A stretch of 64,000 nt of DNA, from the NCBI RefSeq assembly GCF_022565915.1, contig NZ_JAJOYX010000002.1, positions 380,293 to 444,292 of the forward strand, read 5' to 3'. Below the pieces are notes generated by a model, which worked only from the letters and a program-made list of their open reading frames with translations, did not search any database and was not told where the DNA came from. The translations under genes and the position numbers were made by a program. The DNA comes from Nesterenkonia sp. LB17. Its GTDB lineage: Bacteria; Actinomycetota; Actinomycetes; Actinomycetales; Micrococcaceae. Of the stretch, positions 34,934-43,686 are shown one piece after another; position 1 is the first letter of the stretch; the number at the start of each line of letters is the position of its first letter.

Positions 34934-36229
34934 TCAGGCCTGGGCTCCAGCGCCGGATCGAGCGACAGGATGAGTCACCTCGACGCCGTCGATCACAGTG
35001 GAGATCAGCGTGGGCAGGGTCGCGCCGTCGAGATAGGGCAGCAGCGGGGTCCGGGCCCGCACATCGGTGCTCCACGCCGCGGTCCGCGAATCAGGGGTCT
35101 GCACCGCCAACGAGTCCACCTCCCAGATGGCGTAGGTGGCCCGGGCCCCAGGGTCCAGCTGCGCCGAGGTGGCGGGTGTGCCGCTGGACTCGGGCAGCGA
35201 CCGGTAGGCGCCGCGAGTCTGCGCGTTGAACCCCGCCCGCACCGAGACCGGATCGCTCTCGTGGTGGACGTGTGCGCTCACCGCTGCCCAGGGGCTCTGT
35301 CCTGCCTCGGCGACGGCGCTGACCGGAACGCCGACGCTCAGTGCGGTGGCCAGGTGGCCGCGACCGCGCAGCACCACCTGCACGCCGGTGTTCAGCAGCG
35401 ACTCCCATTCCTCCCGGGACGCGGAGTCGAAGCCGTGGAGCACCGTGGGCAGCCCACCTGGTGGACTCTGCCGCTTGGCGCACATCTCGCCGGTGGAATC
35501 CACCAGGGCCGCCACCATGGTGGCCGGGGTGATGTTCTGACTCATGCGCAGGATGAGCTGACGCTGGGCCAGCGCGGCTGCGAGTCTGATGCTCAGCAGC
35601 TGTTCCAGCACGTCCTCAGCGGGGAGCTGCAGCGCCGCAGGGCGGCCGAGTATCGCATCCACGGTGCGGAGCAGCTCCGCGGCGGCCCGCACGGCGTCCA
35701 GCCGGTCAGCCACGCCGGATTCGGCGAGCCCGGTGAGCGTGAGCACCGGGTAGGCGCGAACCCGGTGCTCCGCGGCGGCCCTGAATGCGGTGTTCAACAA
35801 CTCCTGGGCCACCTCGGCCTCGCTCAGCGCGGGCACCGGCAGTTCGATGTTCAGCCGCACGGCGCCGCAGCCCAGGGCTGCCGCCGCGTCCAGCGCCGCA
35901 GCGATCCGGGTGCCCCAGGAGCCGACGCCGGCGGTGCCGGGCGCCGCGTCAGCTGCGGCATCTCCGGCGGCATGTTCGGCGGCATGTTCGGCGGCATGTT
36001 CGGCGGCATCGAGGTCCACCCAGCCCACGAAGGCGGGCGCCACCAGGGCCCGGTCCAGGTCCTGGATGACCAGGTCGGCGTCCTTGCGCTCTGCGGCGGT
36101 CTCGTCAGAGCCGACCCAGGCGATCAGTCCGTCCTCGACCAGCATCGCGTCTGCGTAGGGCTCAGAAGGGGAATGGATCGTGCCGTTGGTCAGCAGTCGC
36201 GGCGGGTGCGCGGCACCGGTGCTAGTCAT
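34934..36229 (-). CDS. Amidohydrolase-like protein, probably inactive
   Basis: This is a 431-residue protein with the shape of an amidohydrolase: an N-terminal beta part (TNGTIHSPSEPYADAMLVED, IAWVGSD), then ALVAPAFVGWVDLD, where active members have PGFVD-x-H-x-H. The metal-binding HxH is not present; AEHAAEHAAEHAAG fills the following segment. Later HGFDSA and HVHHESDPVS resemble the C-terminal pattern. It lies next to and overlaps the helY stop by 8 bases. Likely a divergent or dead member; substrate unknown. Confidence 0.7.
   Translation of the reverse strand: MTSTGAAHPPRLLTNGTIHSPSEPYADAMLVEDGLIAWVGSDETAAERKDADLVIQDLDRALVAPAFVGWVDLDAAEHAAEHAAEHAAGDAAADAAPGTAGVGSWGTRIAAALDAAAALGCGAVRLNIELPVPALSEAEVAQELLNTAFRAAAEHRVRAYPVLTLTGLAESGVADRLDAVRAAAELLRTVDAILGRPAALQLPAEDVLEQLLSIRLAAALAQRQLILRMSQNITPATMVAALVDSTGEMCAKRQSPPGGLPTVLHGFDSASREEWESLLNTGVQVVLRGRGHLATALSVGVPVSAVAEAGQSPWAAVSAHVHHESDPVSVRAGFNAQTRGAYRSLPESSGTPATSAQLDPGARATYAIWEVDSLAVQTPDSRTAAWSTDVRARTPLLPYLDGATLPTLISTVIDGVEVTHPVARSGAGAQA
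35966..36010. repeat. 12-bp tandem repeat inside the amidohydrolase-like gene
   Basis: Three full and one partial copies of GGCGGCATGTTC (plus strand), which code on the minus strand for the repeated AEHA. Being a multiple of three, copy changes keep the frame. It lies just where a metal-binding motif would follow in active relatives. Confidence 0.85.
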
Positions 36230-39200
36230 CAGTTGGCTCCTCCAGGTTCTGATAGGCCACCGAGGAGTATGCCACCACTCCCCGGCCGATCAGCTGCACT
36301 GCCTCATGACAGCGCGCCGAGAGCTTGGCCGGGGTATGTGGAATCTTGCTCAGCTGATCCAGGGTGTCGATGCATTGTTTGGTCCAGCGCACGAAGTCTC
36401 CTGCGGCCAGCGGCGAGTCGTCCAGCGCGCTGCGCAGACTCTGGCCGTCCGCCCAGGCGTACATGGGCAGCACCAGGCCAAGCTCCGGGGCGGCGGTGGG
36501 TTCCAGGTGATGACGCTTCTCCAGAGCTTCAAGTTCAGCGTGAACCTCAATCCCGGTCCGCGCAGCCTGGGCCAGGCGCTTCGTCGGCATCACCGGCATG
36601 GCCCCCTCATCTTCGCGTTTGGCCTGGTAGACCAGCACCGTGACGAAGGCGGCCAGTTCCTGCGCGGTGAGCCCGGAGAGGACTCCGCGCTCCATGAGCA
36701 GCCCGGTGAACAGGTCTCGCTCGCCGTAGATGCGGCGCAGCTGCTGTCCGCGATCGGTCACCGCGAATTCGGTGGCGAACCACTCCTCCGCGGTGAATCC
36801 CGGACGCTGAAGCGCCGGCTCGACGGAGATCAGCTGTCCCGGGTCTGCCGGCGGGACGTGTGGCATCAGCTCCGGGTCCACCGCCTCCATGTGTCCGAGC
36901 TCATGCAGGACCCCGCAGACCCGGTCGAAGGTCTTGGCGATGGAGCCGGTGCGGCGGTCGATCTTCAGCTTGAGCTGATCGATCTCGCGCTGCAGCTTCC
37001 ATGCGCGCTCGGCCCAGCGGGCGTGGTCCTCACGCTCGCTGCAGCCATGACAGGGGTGGCGCTGCAGAGCGCTCTGCAGCTGCTCCAGCGACTCCGCCTC
37101 GGTCTCCTCCTCGCGGAAGCCGAAACCGGGGGTGGGCGCGTTGGACCGCGGCGGCACCCGCTCGTGCATCGCAGCACGCATCGAGGAGGCGAGGTCCCGG
37201 CGCACCTTTGGCACCTTGACCTGGGGCTTGCGCGGGAGCCGGACGCTGGAGATGACCTCGGGCGGCTGGGCGAAGTCCTCGGCGGTGACATTGCGGAACT
37301 TGCCGTCGGCGGTGATCACTCCGGGCCGGGGGTCATGTTCGGGCGCACTGTGGACCACCAGGGACTCTCCGAAGCCGCGCTTGCCGCCGACCTCGATGAC
37401 GTCGCCCGGCTGAAGCGCCGCGAGGACCCGGATGATCTCGCGTCGACGCTGCCGCTGGCGCGCCTTGGCCTGGTCCTTCTCCGCCTCACCGAGTCTGCGG
37501 CGCAGTGCGGCATATTCGCGGAAGTCCCCCAGATGGCAGGCCATCGCCTCCTCATAGCCGGCCATGGAGGATTCCCGCTTCGCCACATCCCGGGCGACGC
37601 CGACCACCGAGCGGTCGGCCTGGAATTGGGCGAAGGAGGATTCCAGAATGGTGCGCGCGCGTCGTCGTCCGAACTGGGCGGTGAGATTCACCGCCATGTT
37701 GTAGGAGGGCTTGAAGCTGGAGTTCAGCGGGTAGGTCCGCTTGGAGGCGAGTCCCGCGACCTGCCGCGGATCCATGCCCGGCTGCCAGACGACGACGGCG
37801 TGGCCTTCCACGTCGATTCCGCGCCGTCCGGCACGGCCGGTGAGCTGTGTGTACTCCCCCGGCGTGACATCGACGTGGGATTCGCCGTTGAACTTGTCCA
37901 GCTTCTCCAGGACCACGGTCCGGGCGGGCATGTTGATCCCCAGCGCCAGGGTCTCGGTGGCGAAGACCACCTTGAGCAGCCCCTCGGCGTAGAGCGCCTC
38001 GACGAGCTCTTTGAAGGGTGGGAGCATGCCGGCGTGGTGCGCGGCGACCCCGTTGATGAGCGCCTCACGGAAGCTCTCGAAGCCCAGGATGGCGAGGTCC
38101 TCGGCCGGGAGGTCCCAGCCCATCTGCTCGACCCGGGAAGTGATCTCGGCGGCCTCTTCCCGGGTGGTCAGCACGATGCCGGCGTTCAGGCACTGCTCCA
38201 CAGCGGCCTCACAGCCCACTCGGGAGAAGATGAACCCGATGCAGGGGAGCAGACCGTCGCGGTCGAGAGCCCGGATCATCTTGGGCCGGTTCAGCCGCGG
38301 GCGCCCGGCGCCGGATCCGGAGATCCCGGAGGCGCCCGAGGTCCCCGCGCCGCCGTGGCTGCCGGCCCCGCCTCGGCTGGAGGAGGCGCTGCTGCGCAGC
38401 TCCTGGCGGGGGCCGCCGCCCGGTCCGCCCTTGCCAGAGCCGCGAACCGCGCCGCGACCCGGACCTCGACCGGGTCCCCGGCCGTTTCCGCGAGACCGGT
38501 TTCCGCCGCTGCGCCGGGAACTGGGCCCTTCGCTCTGATGCGCGAGGCGCTGCAGCTCGGGGTTGACCAGCGTCGGCGCGTCGTCGTCCTCCTCGTAGAT
38601 GAAGAGATCGTGCAGCTCGTTGTCCACGAACATGTGCTGCCACAGCGGCACGGGACGGTGCTCGGAGACCACCACCGAGGTCTCCCCGCGCACCGTGTCC
38701 AACCAGGCGCCGAACTCTTCAGCGTTGGAGACCGTGGCCGAGAGAGCGACGACCTGGACGTGCTCAGGGAGGTGGATGATGACTTCCTCCCAGACGGCGC
38801 CGCGGAAACGGTCGGCCAGGTAGTGGACCTCGTCCATCACGACGTAGCCCAGATCCCGCAGCGTCGCGGAGTCCTGGTAGAGCATGTTGCGCAGCACCTC
38901 GGTGGTCATCACCACGATCTGCGCCTCGGAGTTGATCGAGGTGTCCCCGGTGAGCAGACCCACCTTGTCGGTGCCGTGGACCTCCACCAGCTCCTGATAC
39001 TTCTGGTTCGAGAGCGCCTTGATCGGCGTCGTGTAGAACGTCTTGGTGTTGTGGGCCAGGCCGAGGTGGACGGCGAACTCGCCGACGATGGTCTTGCCCG
39101 CCCCGGTCGGGGCCGCGACCAGCACGGCCCGTCCTGCTTCCAGGTGCTGACAGGCCTGGACCTGGAAGTCATCGAGGTCGAAGGCCTGAGCCTGGCGGAA

Positions 39201-39272
39201 GACCCCGAGCTCAGTCTTGGCCTCCGCTGCTCGTCGACGTGACTGTGCGTAGCGCTCGGCCGGTGAACTCAT
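36222..39272 (-). CDS. helY: SKI2/HelY-type DEAD/DEAH-box RNA helicase
   Basis: This is a 1016-residue SF2 helicase of the SKI2/Mtr4-like HelY group. An N-terminal Q-like region precedes Walker A APTGAGKTIVGEFA (about 53-66) and the DEVHYL box (about 140-145). Motif VI reads TGRAGRRGID. A DSHCT-type C-terminal domain follows. A long Gly/Arg/Ser-rich linker (about 245-330) sits between RecA domains, a common actinobacterial insertion. It probably unwinds RNA in decay or processing. Its stop overlaps the start of the amidohydrolase-like gene. Confidence 0.93.
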   Translation of the reverse strand: MSSPAERYAQSRRRAAEAKTELGVFRQAQAFDLDDFQVQACQHLEAGRAVLVAAPTGAGKTIVGEFAVHLGLAHNTKTFYTTPIKALSNQKYQELVEVHGTDKVGLLTGDTSINSEAQIVVMTTEVLRNMLYQDSATLRDLGYVVMDEVHYLADRFRGAVWEEVIIHLPEHVQVVALSATVSNAEEFGAWLDTVRGETSVVVSEHRPVPLWQHMFVDNELHDLFIYEEDDDAPTLVNPELQRLAHQSEGPSSRRSGGNRSRGNGRGPGRGPGRGAVRGSGKGGPGGGPRQELRSSASSSRGGAGSHGGAGTSGASGISGSGAGRPRLNRPKMIRALDRDGLLPCIGFIFSRVGCEAAVEQCLNAGIVLTTREEAAEITSRVEQMGWDLPAEDLAILGFESFREALINGVAAHHAGMLPPFKELVEALYAEGLLKVVFATETLALGINMPARTVVLEKLDKFNGESHVDVTPGEYTQLTGRAGRRGIDVEGHAVVVWQPGMDPRQVAGLASKRTYPLNSSFKPSYNMAVNLTAQFGRRRARTILESSFAQFQADRSVVGVARDVAKRESSMAGYEEAMACHLGDFREYAALRRRLGEAEKDQAKARQRQRRREIIRVLAALQPGDVIEVGGKRGFGESLVVHSAPEHDPRPGVITADGKFRNVTAEDFAQPPEVISSVRLPRKPQVKVPKVRRDLASSMRAAMHERVPPRSNAPTPGFGFREEETEAESLEQLQSALQRHPCHGCSEREDHARWAERAWKLQREIDQLKLKIDRRTGSIAKTFDRVCGVLHELGHMEAVDPELMPHVPPADPGQLISVEPALQRPGFTAEEWFATEFAVTDRGQQLRRIYGERDLFTGLLMERGVLSGLTAQELAAFVTVLVYQAKREDEGAMPVMPTKRLAQAARTGIEVHAELEALEKRHHLEPTAAPELGLVLPMYAWADGQSLRSALDDSPLAAGDFVRWTKQCIDTLDQLSKIPHTPAKLSARCHEAVQLIGRGVVAYSSVAYQNLEEPTDD

Positions 39273-39368
39273 GCTTCCAGCCTATGACATCGCGCCGGCT
39301 CGACTTCACGTGGCATCTCCGCCTCCGTCAGCTCATCCCGGGCCCCGCGAGCTGGCTAGACTGCAGCG

Positions 39369-40583
39369 ATGACCACGGCTCCCTCTCCCCGGCGACAGAT
39401 CCTGCTGGGGGCGCTGCTGCCGGCGTTCATCTTCAGCGTCGGCGCCGGTGCCATGATCCCGATCCTGGCTCCCTTCGCCGTGGAACGGGGCGCCACCCTC
39501 GCGGTGGCGGGCATCATCGCCGCGATGCTCCCGCTGGGTCAGATCCTCGCGGATCTGCCCGCCGGTGCGCTGGCGGCCCGAGTCGGCGATCGTCGTGCGA
39601 TGCTGCTGGCCGCCGGTGCGGCCGCGCTCGGCTTCCTGGCCGCAGGGCTGGCCCCGTCCCTGCTCACCCTGGGCGCCGCCGTCGCTCTGGTCGGTGCCGC
39701 GAATGCGGTCTTCCACCTGGCGCGGCACTCCTATCTGACCGAGGTGACCCCGGTGCATCAGCGCGCCCGCGTGCTCTCCACCCTGGGCGGGGTGCATCGG
39801 ATAGGGCAGTTCATCGGACCTTTCCTCGGCGCCGGGGTGATCGTCCTGGGAGACCTGCGCGCGGTGTTCGCGCTGGCGCTGCTGACTGCAGTCGCCGCGG
39901 GGGTCACGGTGCTGCTGGCACCGGAGATCGACACCCGGCCCGCCCGCGCGCCCGGCGTCGCCCGGGCCGGATTCGCCCAGGTGATCGCGACCCACCGCGA
40001 CCTGCTGCTGACCTTGGGGATGGCGTCGATGCTGGTCGGCGCCATCCGCGGGGCGCGTCAGCAGGTGCTTCCGCTCTGGGGTGAGCACATCGGGCTGGAC
40101 CCCACCACGATCTCGCTGCTGTTCGGCCTCGCCGGTGGCATCGACATGTTGCTGTTCTACCCCGCGGGCAAGATCATGGACCGATTCGGCCGGCTCTGGA
40201 TCGGGGTGCCCTCGATGATCTGCCTCGGGCTGGCCATGGCCCTGGTGCCGCTGGCGCATTCGGTGCCGGTGCTCGCCGGGGTGGCGGTGCTGCTGGGCCT
40301 CAGCAACGGGCTGGGTTCCGGGGTGATGATGACGATCGCCTCGGACATCGCACCCTCCGACGCACGCCCGCAGTTCCTCGGCGCCTGGCGGCTGATGCAG
40401 GATCTCGGGATCGCCGCCGGTCCGCTGACCCTCGCCGCCGGGGCGGCGCTGGGCTCCCTGGCGGCCGGGATCTGGGTGGCCTCCGCCATGGGTCCGCTGG
40501 CAAGCGCAGGACTGCTGCGCTGGCTGCCGCGCTATTCGGTCCACGCCAGTCGTCGGACCCGGAGGGCCGCAGGGCTCGAGTGA
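39369..40583 (+). CDS. MFS transporter
   Basis: This is a 404-residue major facilitator with twelve likely membrane segments. Typical loop motif A appears as GALAARVGDRRAMLLAAG (about 60-77), and a matching half later as GKIMDRFGRLWIG. It is divergent from helY with about 95 bases between. Substrate unknown. The last codons (RRTRRAAGLE) are the first copy of a 26-bp tandem repeat that extends past the stop, so the C-terminus may have been replaced by the repeat. Confidence 0.9.
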   Translation: MTTAPSPRRQILLGALLPAFIFSVGAGAMIPILAPFAVERGATLAVAGIIAAMLPLGQILADLPAGALAARVGDRRAMLLAAGAAALGFLAAGLAPSLLTLGAAVALVGAANAVFHLARHSYLTEVTPVHQRARVLSTLGGVHRIGQFIGPFLGAGVIVLGDLRAVFALALLTAVAAGVTVLLAPEIDTRPARAPGVARAGFAQVIATHRDLLLTLGMASMLVGAIRGARQQVLPLWGEHIGLDPTTISLLFGLAGGIDMLLFYPAGKIMDRFGRLWIGVPSMICLGLAMALVPLAHSVPVLAGVAVLLGLSNGLGSGVMMTIASDIAPSDARPQFLGAWRLMQDLGIAAGPLTLAAGAALGSLAAGIWVASAMGPLASAGLLRWLPRYSVHASRRTRRAAGLE

Positions 40584-40659
40584 CCCGGAGGGCCGCAGGG
40601 CTCGAGTGACCCGGAGGGCCGCAGGGCTCGAGTGACCCGGAGGGCCGCAGGGCTGGAGC
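40556..40659. repeat. Four tandem copies of a 26-bp repeat over the MFS stop codon
   Basis: Units start at 40556, 40582, 40608 and 40634 with GACCCGGAGGGCCGCAGGG, followed by CTCGAGT; the fourth has CTGGAGC. The first unit contains the last codons of the MFS gene and TGA at 40581-40583. Each unit can fold on itself through CCCGG and GGGCC-like arms, so the array could act as a terminator or be an unstable minisatellite. Confidence 0.9.
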
Positions 40660-40682
40660 AGCGACCGCGCAGCGACACGCGG

Positions 40683-41705
40683 TCAGACGGGCAGCGCCCC
40701 CGGAGCCTTGGCGGTGCTGCGCCGGACCAGCAGATCGAAGCTCAGATCCATATTCTCCGGGTGTGTGCCGCCTGACTCGACCGTGGCGAGGATGAGCTTC
40801 GCCGCCGTCGATCCCTGACTCTGGGCGTGCTGGTCCACCGTGGTCAGCTCGAAGAGCCCACCGAGCTCGTGCCCGTCGATCCCGACGACCGAGAGGTCCT
40901 CGGGAACTCTGATCCCCAGCTCGCGCGCCGCGAGGACCGCCCCGATCGCCATCTCATCAGAGGCCGCCACGAGTCCGGTCATCCCGGTGCCAGGCATGCC
41001 CAGAAGCTGGCGGGCCGCATGGAAGCCACCGGGGATGGTGAAGTCTGCTTCACCGATGAGGGCGGGGTCGGTCTGCAGGCCCCGGCGCCGGAGTGCCTGG
41101 TCGAAGCCCTCCCGACGCTGGCTCGGGACCTTGTAGTCGGCGTCGAACCGTTCGGCACCGCCGATGAAGCCCAGCACCTCATGGCCCAGATCGAGCAGAT
41201 GCGCTGCGGCAAGCTCGGTGATGGCCAGGTCATCGATCGCGACGCCGGGCAGCGTGCCGGAGGTGCCGCCGATGATGACCACGGGGATGCCGAGTCGCTT
41301 CAGCTCCAGCTCCTCCCATTCGCTGAGCTCCAGGGCCACGACGACGACGGCGTCGACCCGGCGTCGTCGGAGGAAGGCGCTGAAGATCTCTCGACGCACC
41401 TCGGGGTCTCCGGTGACGTTGTACAGGGTCACGTCGTAGCCCGCGCTGGTCGCCTCGTCGGAGATGCCGGTGAGCACGGTGTTGAAGAACCACCGGTGCA
41501 GCTCCGGCATGATCACCCCGAGATTGCGCATCCGGCCTGAGGCCAGGCTGGACGCCGCGGAGGAGGCCACGTAGTCAAGTTCCGCGGCGACCTTCAGGAT
41601 CTTGGCCCGCGTGCTAGTCGAGACGTTGCCCCGTCCGCTCAGCGCACGGGAGACCGTCGCGGCGGACACCCCCGCGGCCTTGGCGACATCATCCAGGCTC
41701 GTCAT
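40683..41705 (-). CDS. LacI-family repressor of the alpha-glucosidase/malEFG locus
   Basis: This is a 340-residue LacI-type regulator. The HTH is SLDDVAKAAGVSAATVSRAL (3-22) with hinge YVASSAASSLASGRM. The sugar-binding domain carries LGVIMPEL, DEMAIGAVLAARELGIRVPE and DLSVVGIDGHEL. It probably binds the two TGGAAGCGCTT operators in the divergent region at 43.4-43.6 kb and releases them with a maltodextrin-type inducer (inference). ATG 41705 overlaps the glucosidase stop (TGATG), so the regulator is translated with the enzyme it controls. Confidence 0.92.
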   Translation of the reverse strand: MTSLDDVAKAAGVSAATVSRALSGRGNVSTSTRAKILKVAAELDYVASSAASSLASGRMRNLGVIMPELHRWFFNTVLTGISDEATSAGYDVTLYNVTGDPEVRREIFSAFLRRRRVDAVVVVALELSEWEELELKRLGIPVVIIGGTSGTLPGVAIDDLAITELAAAHLLDLGHEVLGFIGGAERFDADYKVPSQRREGFDQALRRRGLQTDPALIGEADFTIPGGFHAARQLLGMPGTGMTGLVAASDEMAIGAVLAARELGIRVPEDLSVVGIDGHELGGLFELTTVDQHAQSQGSTAAKLILATVESGGTHPENMDLSFDLLVRRSTAKAPGALPV

Positions 41706-43432
41706 CAGCCGGCGTGCCGGCGCAGCCACACGGTGCAGTCGGCCGGAACCTCAGCCCCCTTCAGCGCAGCGGTGGCGAGCAGCACGTCGTGCTCGGCGGG
41801 CAGCGCCACCGGCTGCGTTCCGGTGTTTGCGAGCACCGTCACGTCCTGGTTGGCGAACATCAGCACGGAACCCTCGTTCCCGGGCAGCCAGCGCAGCTGC
41901 CCGAGGCCCAGATCGTGTTCCGCGCGCAGTGCAAGCATCCGCCGGTAGAGGTTCAGCGTGGAGTCAGGGTCGGCGCGCTGGACGTCCCGGGCTAGGCTCT
42001 TCCAGCGCTCCGGCTGGGGAAGCCACGGCGTGCCGCCTGCGGTGAACCCGAAGGTGTCAGCGTCGGCGACCCAGGGCAGCGGGACCCGGCATCCGTCACG
42101 GCCGAAGCGTTCTCCCGCGGTGCGGAACCAGGTCGGGTCCTGGCGGGCCGCATCGGGCAGGTCGTGGACCTCGTCGAGGCCGAGCTCTTCACCCTGGTAG
42201 ATGTAGGAGGAGCCCGGCAGCGCCAGCATCAGGGCGGTGGCGGCGCGTGCACGGGCAAGACCGGTCTGCCGATCAGGCAGGCCCGGATGGTCTGGCCCGA
42301 TGCCGCTTCCCTGCGGGTTCTCCCCGGTCAGCGAGAGCCGGGTGGCGTGGCGCACCACATCGTGGTTCGACAGCACCCAGGTGCTCGGGGCACCCACGGA
42401 GTTGAAGGCGTGCAGGGAGTCATCGATGACCCCACGCAGCTGTCCCGCATCCCACGGGGTCTCCAGGTACTGGAAGTTGAACGTCTGGTGCATCTCATCC
42501 GGTCGCACCCATAGGGCCGCCTTCTCCACGGAGGACACCCACGCCTCACCGCAGAGCGCCCGGTCGCCCTCGTACTCCTCAAGGACCAGGCGCCAGTCGC
42601 GGTAGACCTCATGCACCTCGGTCTGTTCGAAGTAGGGCGCCGGGGTCTCCTCGCCACCCATCGATGCGGCGTCGACATCCGGGGTGTAGTCCGGGAAGTC
42701 CTGATCCTTCACCAGTCCATGGGCCACATCGACGCGGAAGCCGTCGACTCCGCGGTCCAGCCAGAAGCGCAGGATCCGCCGGAACTCCTCCTTGACCTCG
42801 TCTTTGGACCAGTCGAAGTCCGGCTGGCTGGAGTCGAAGAGATGCAGATACCACTGACCCGGCGTGCCGTCGGGCTCGGTGATGCGCGTCCAGGCGGGTC
42901 CGCCGAAGATCGACTGCCAGTTGTTCGGGGGCTCCTCCCCCTGGGCTCCTGACCCGTCGCGGAAGATGTAGCGGGCGCGCTCCGGGCTCCCGGGTGCCGC
43001 GGCCAGGGCCTGTCGGAACCATTCGTGCTGATCCGATGAATGGTTGGGCACCAGGTCCACGATCACGCGGATGCCGAACTCGTGGGCGCGCGCGAGCAGG
43101 GTGTCGAAGTCGGCCAGCGTGCCGAAGATGGGGTCCACGTCGCAGTAGTCAGCGACGTCATAGCCGGCATCCTTCTGCGGTGAGGTCATGAAGGGGCTCA
43201 GCCAGATCGCATCCACACCGAGACCATGCAGCTCTCCGAGCCGGGCCGTGATTCCGGGAAGGTCCCCGATGCCGTCGCCGGTGGAGTCGCTGAAGGAGCG
43301 CGGATAGATCTGGTAGATCACGGCGCTGCGCCACCATTCGGCGGCAGTCCCATGCTCCTCGGTCGTCGCAGCTCCTCGAGGGGCGACGTCGGCGGTGAAG
43401 GTGGAGGTGCGCAGGTCCTGGTGAACAGTCAT
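41705..43432 (-). CDS. GH13 alpha-glucosidase
   Basis: This is a 575-residue glycoside hydrolase family 13 enzyme that releases glucose from alpha-glucosides such as maltose, isomaltose or trehalulose. After VIYQIYPRSFSDSTGDGIGD come DAIWLSPFMTSPQKDAGYDV, catalytic nucleophile Asp in GFRVDVAHG (about 231), acid/base Glu in LCGEAWV (about 294) and Asp in LSNHDVVRHA (about 357). ATG 43432 was chosen because GGAG lies just ahead; an earlier ATG at 43534 adds residues without similarity. It is divergent from malEFG and under the same operators. Confidence 0.93.
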   Translation of the reverse strand: MTVHQDLRTSTFTADVAPRGAATTEEHGTAAEWWRSAVIYQIYPRSFSDSTGDGIGDLPGITARLGELHGLGVDAIWLSPFMTSPQKDAGYDVADYCDVDPIFGTLADFDTLLARAHEFGIRVIVDLVPNHSSDQHEWFRQALAAAPGSPERARYIFRDGSGAQGEEPPNNWQSIFGGPAWTRITEPDGTPGQWYLHLFDSSQPDFDWSKDEVKEEFRRILRFWLDRGVDGFRVDVAHGLVKDQDFPDYTPDVDAASMGGEETPAPYFEQTEVHEVYRDWRLVLEEYEGDRALCGEAWVSSVEKAALWVRPDEMHQTFNFQYLETPWDAGQLRGVIDDSLHAFNSVGAPSTWVLSNHDVVRHATRLSLTGENPQGSGIGPDHPGLPDRQTGLARARAATALMLALPGSSYIYQGEELGLDEVHDLPDAARQDPTWFRTAGERFGRDGCRVPLPWVADADTFGFTAGGTPWLPQPERWKSLARDVQRADPDSTLNLYRRMLALRAEHDLGLGQLRWLPGNEGSVLMFANQDVTVLANTGTQPVALPAEHDVLLATAALKGAEVPADCTVWLRRHAG

Positions 43433-43446
43433 GTCTCCAGCATATA

Positions 43447-43460
43447 TGTAAGCGCTTCCA
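43447..43460. promoter_or_regulatory. LacI-type operator upstream of the alpha-glucosidase
   Basis: TGTAAGCGCTTCCA reads TGGAAGCGCTTACA on the minus strand, 15 bases before the glucosidase ATG. The AAGCGCTT core is the LacI/CcpA-type palindrome. It matches the second site at 43623 in 13 of 14 bases. Confidence 0.75.
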
Positions 43461-43594
43461 CCTGGACAGCCTCGGCACACAACCGCTTGCACCGCCCTGA
43501 AAAAGTGGCTGCCACACCAGAAACAGCGCATCATGAACCATAAGCGCTGGCCACAGGGCCTTTCCTCCCCTCACTGCCGACTGCCCGCTCAGGG

Positions 43595-43636
43595 TTGCGT
43601 GGATCACATTCTGTCCCCATACTGGAAGCGCTTGCA
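43595..43636 (+). promoter_or_regulatory. malE promoter and LacI-type operator
   Basis: A -35-like TTGCGT (43595-43600) and -10-like CATACT (43618-43623) are separated by 17 bases. Directly overlapping the -10 end is TGGAAGCGCTTGCA (43623-43636), the same motif as at 43447. A repressor here would block the promoter start region. The malE ATG is 51 bases downstream. Confidence 0.65.
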
Positions 43637-43686
43637 CTCAGGACGGCGGGGTCATCGACTCCGCTTCTTCACAGAGAGGGACACCG

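Noticed and set aside
34883-36643. A 586-codon plus-strand frame over the amidohydrolase-like gene
   Set aside because: Low-complexity reverse frame with GMFGGMFGG-type repeats produced by the 12-bp tandem repeat.
36180-39242. A 1020-codon open frame on the plus strand opposite helY
   Set aside because: It is the antisense shadow of a helicase with all SF2 motifs; its composition (Gly/Arg/His rich) is that of a GC-rich reverse frame and it has no domain.
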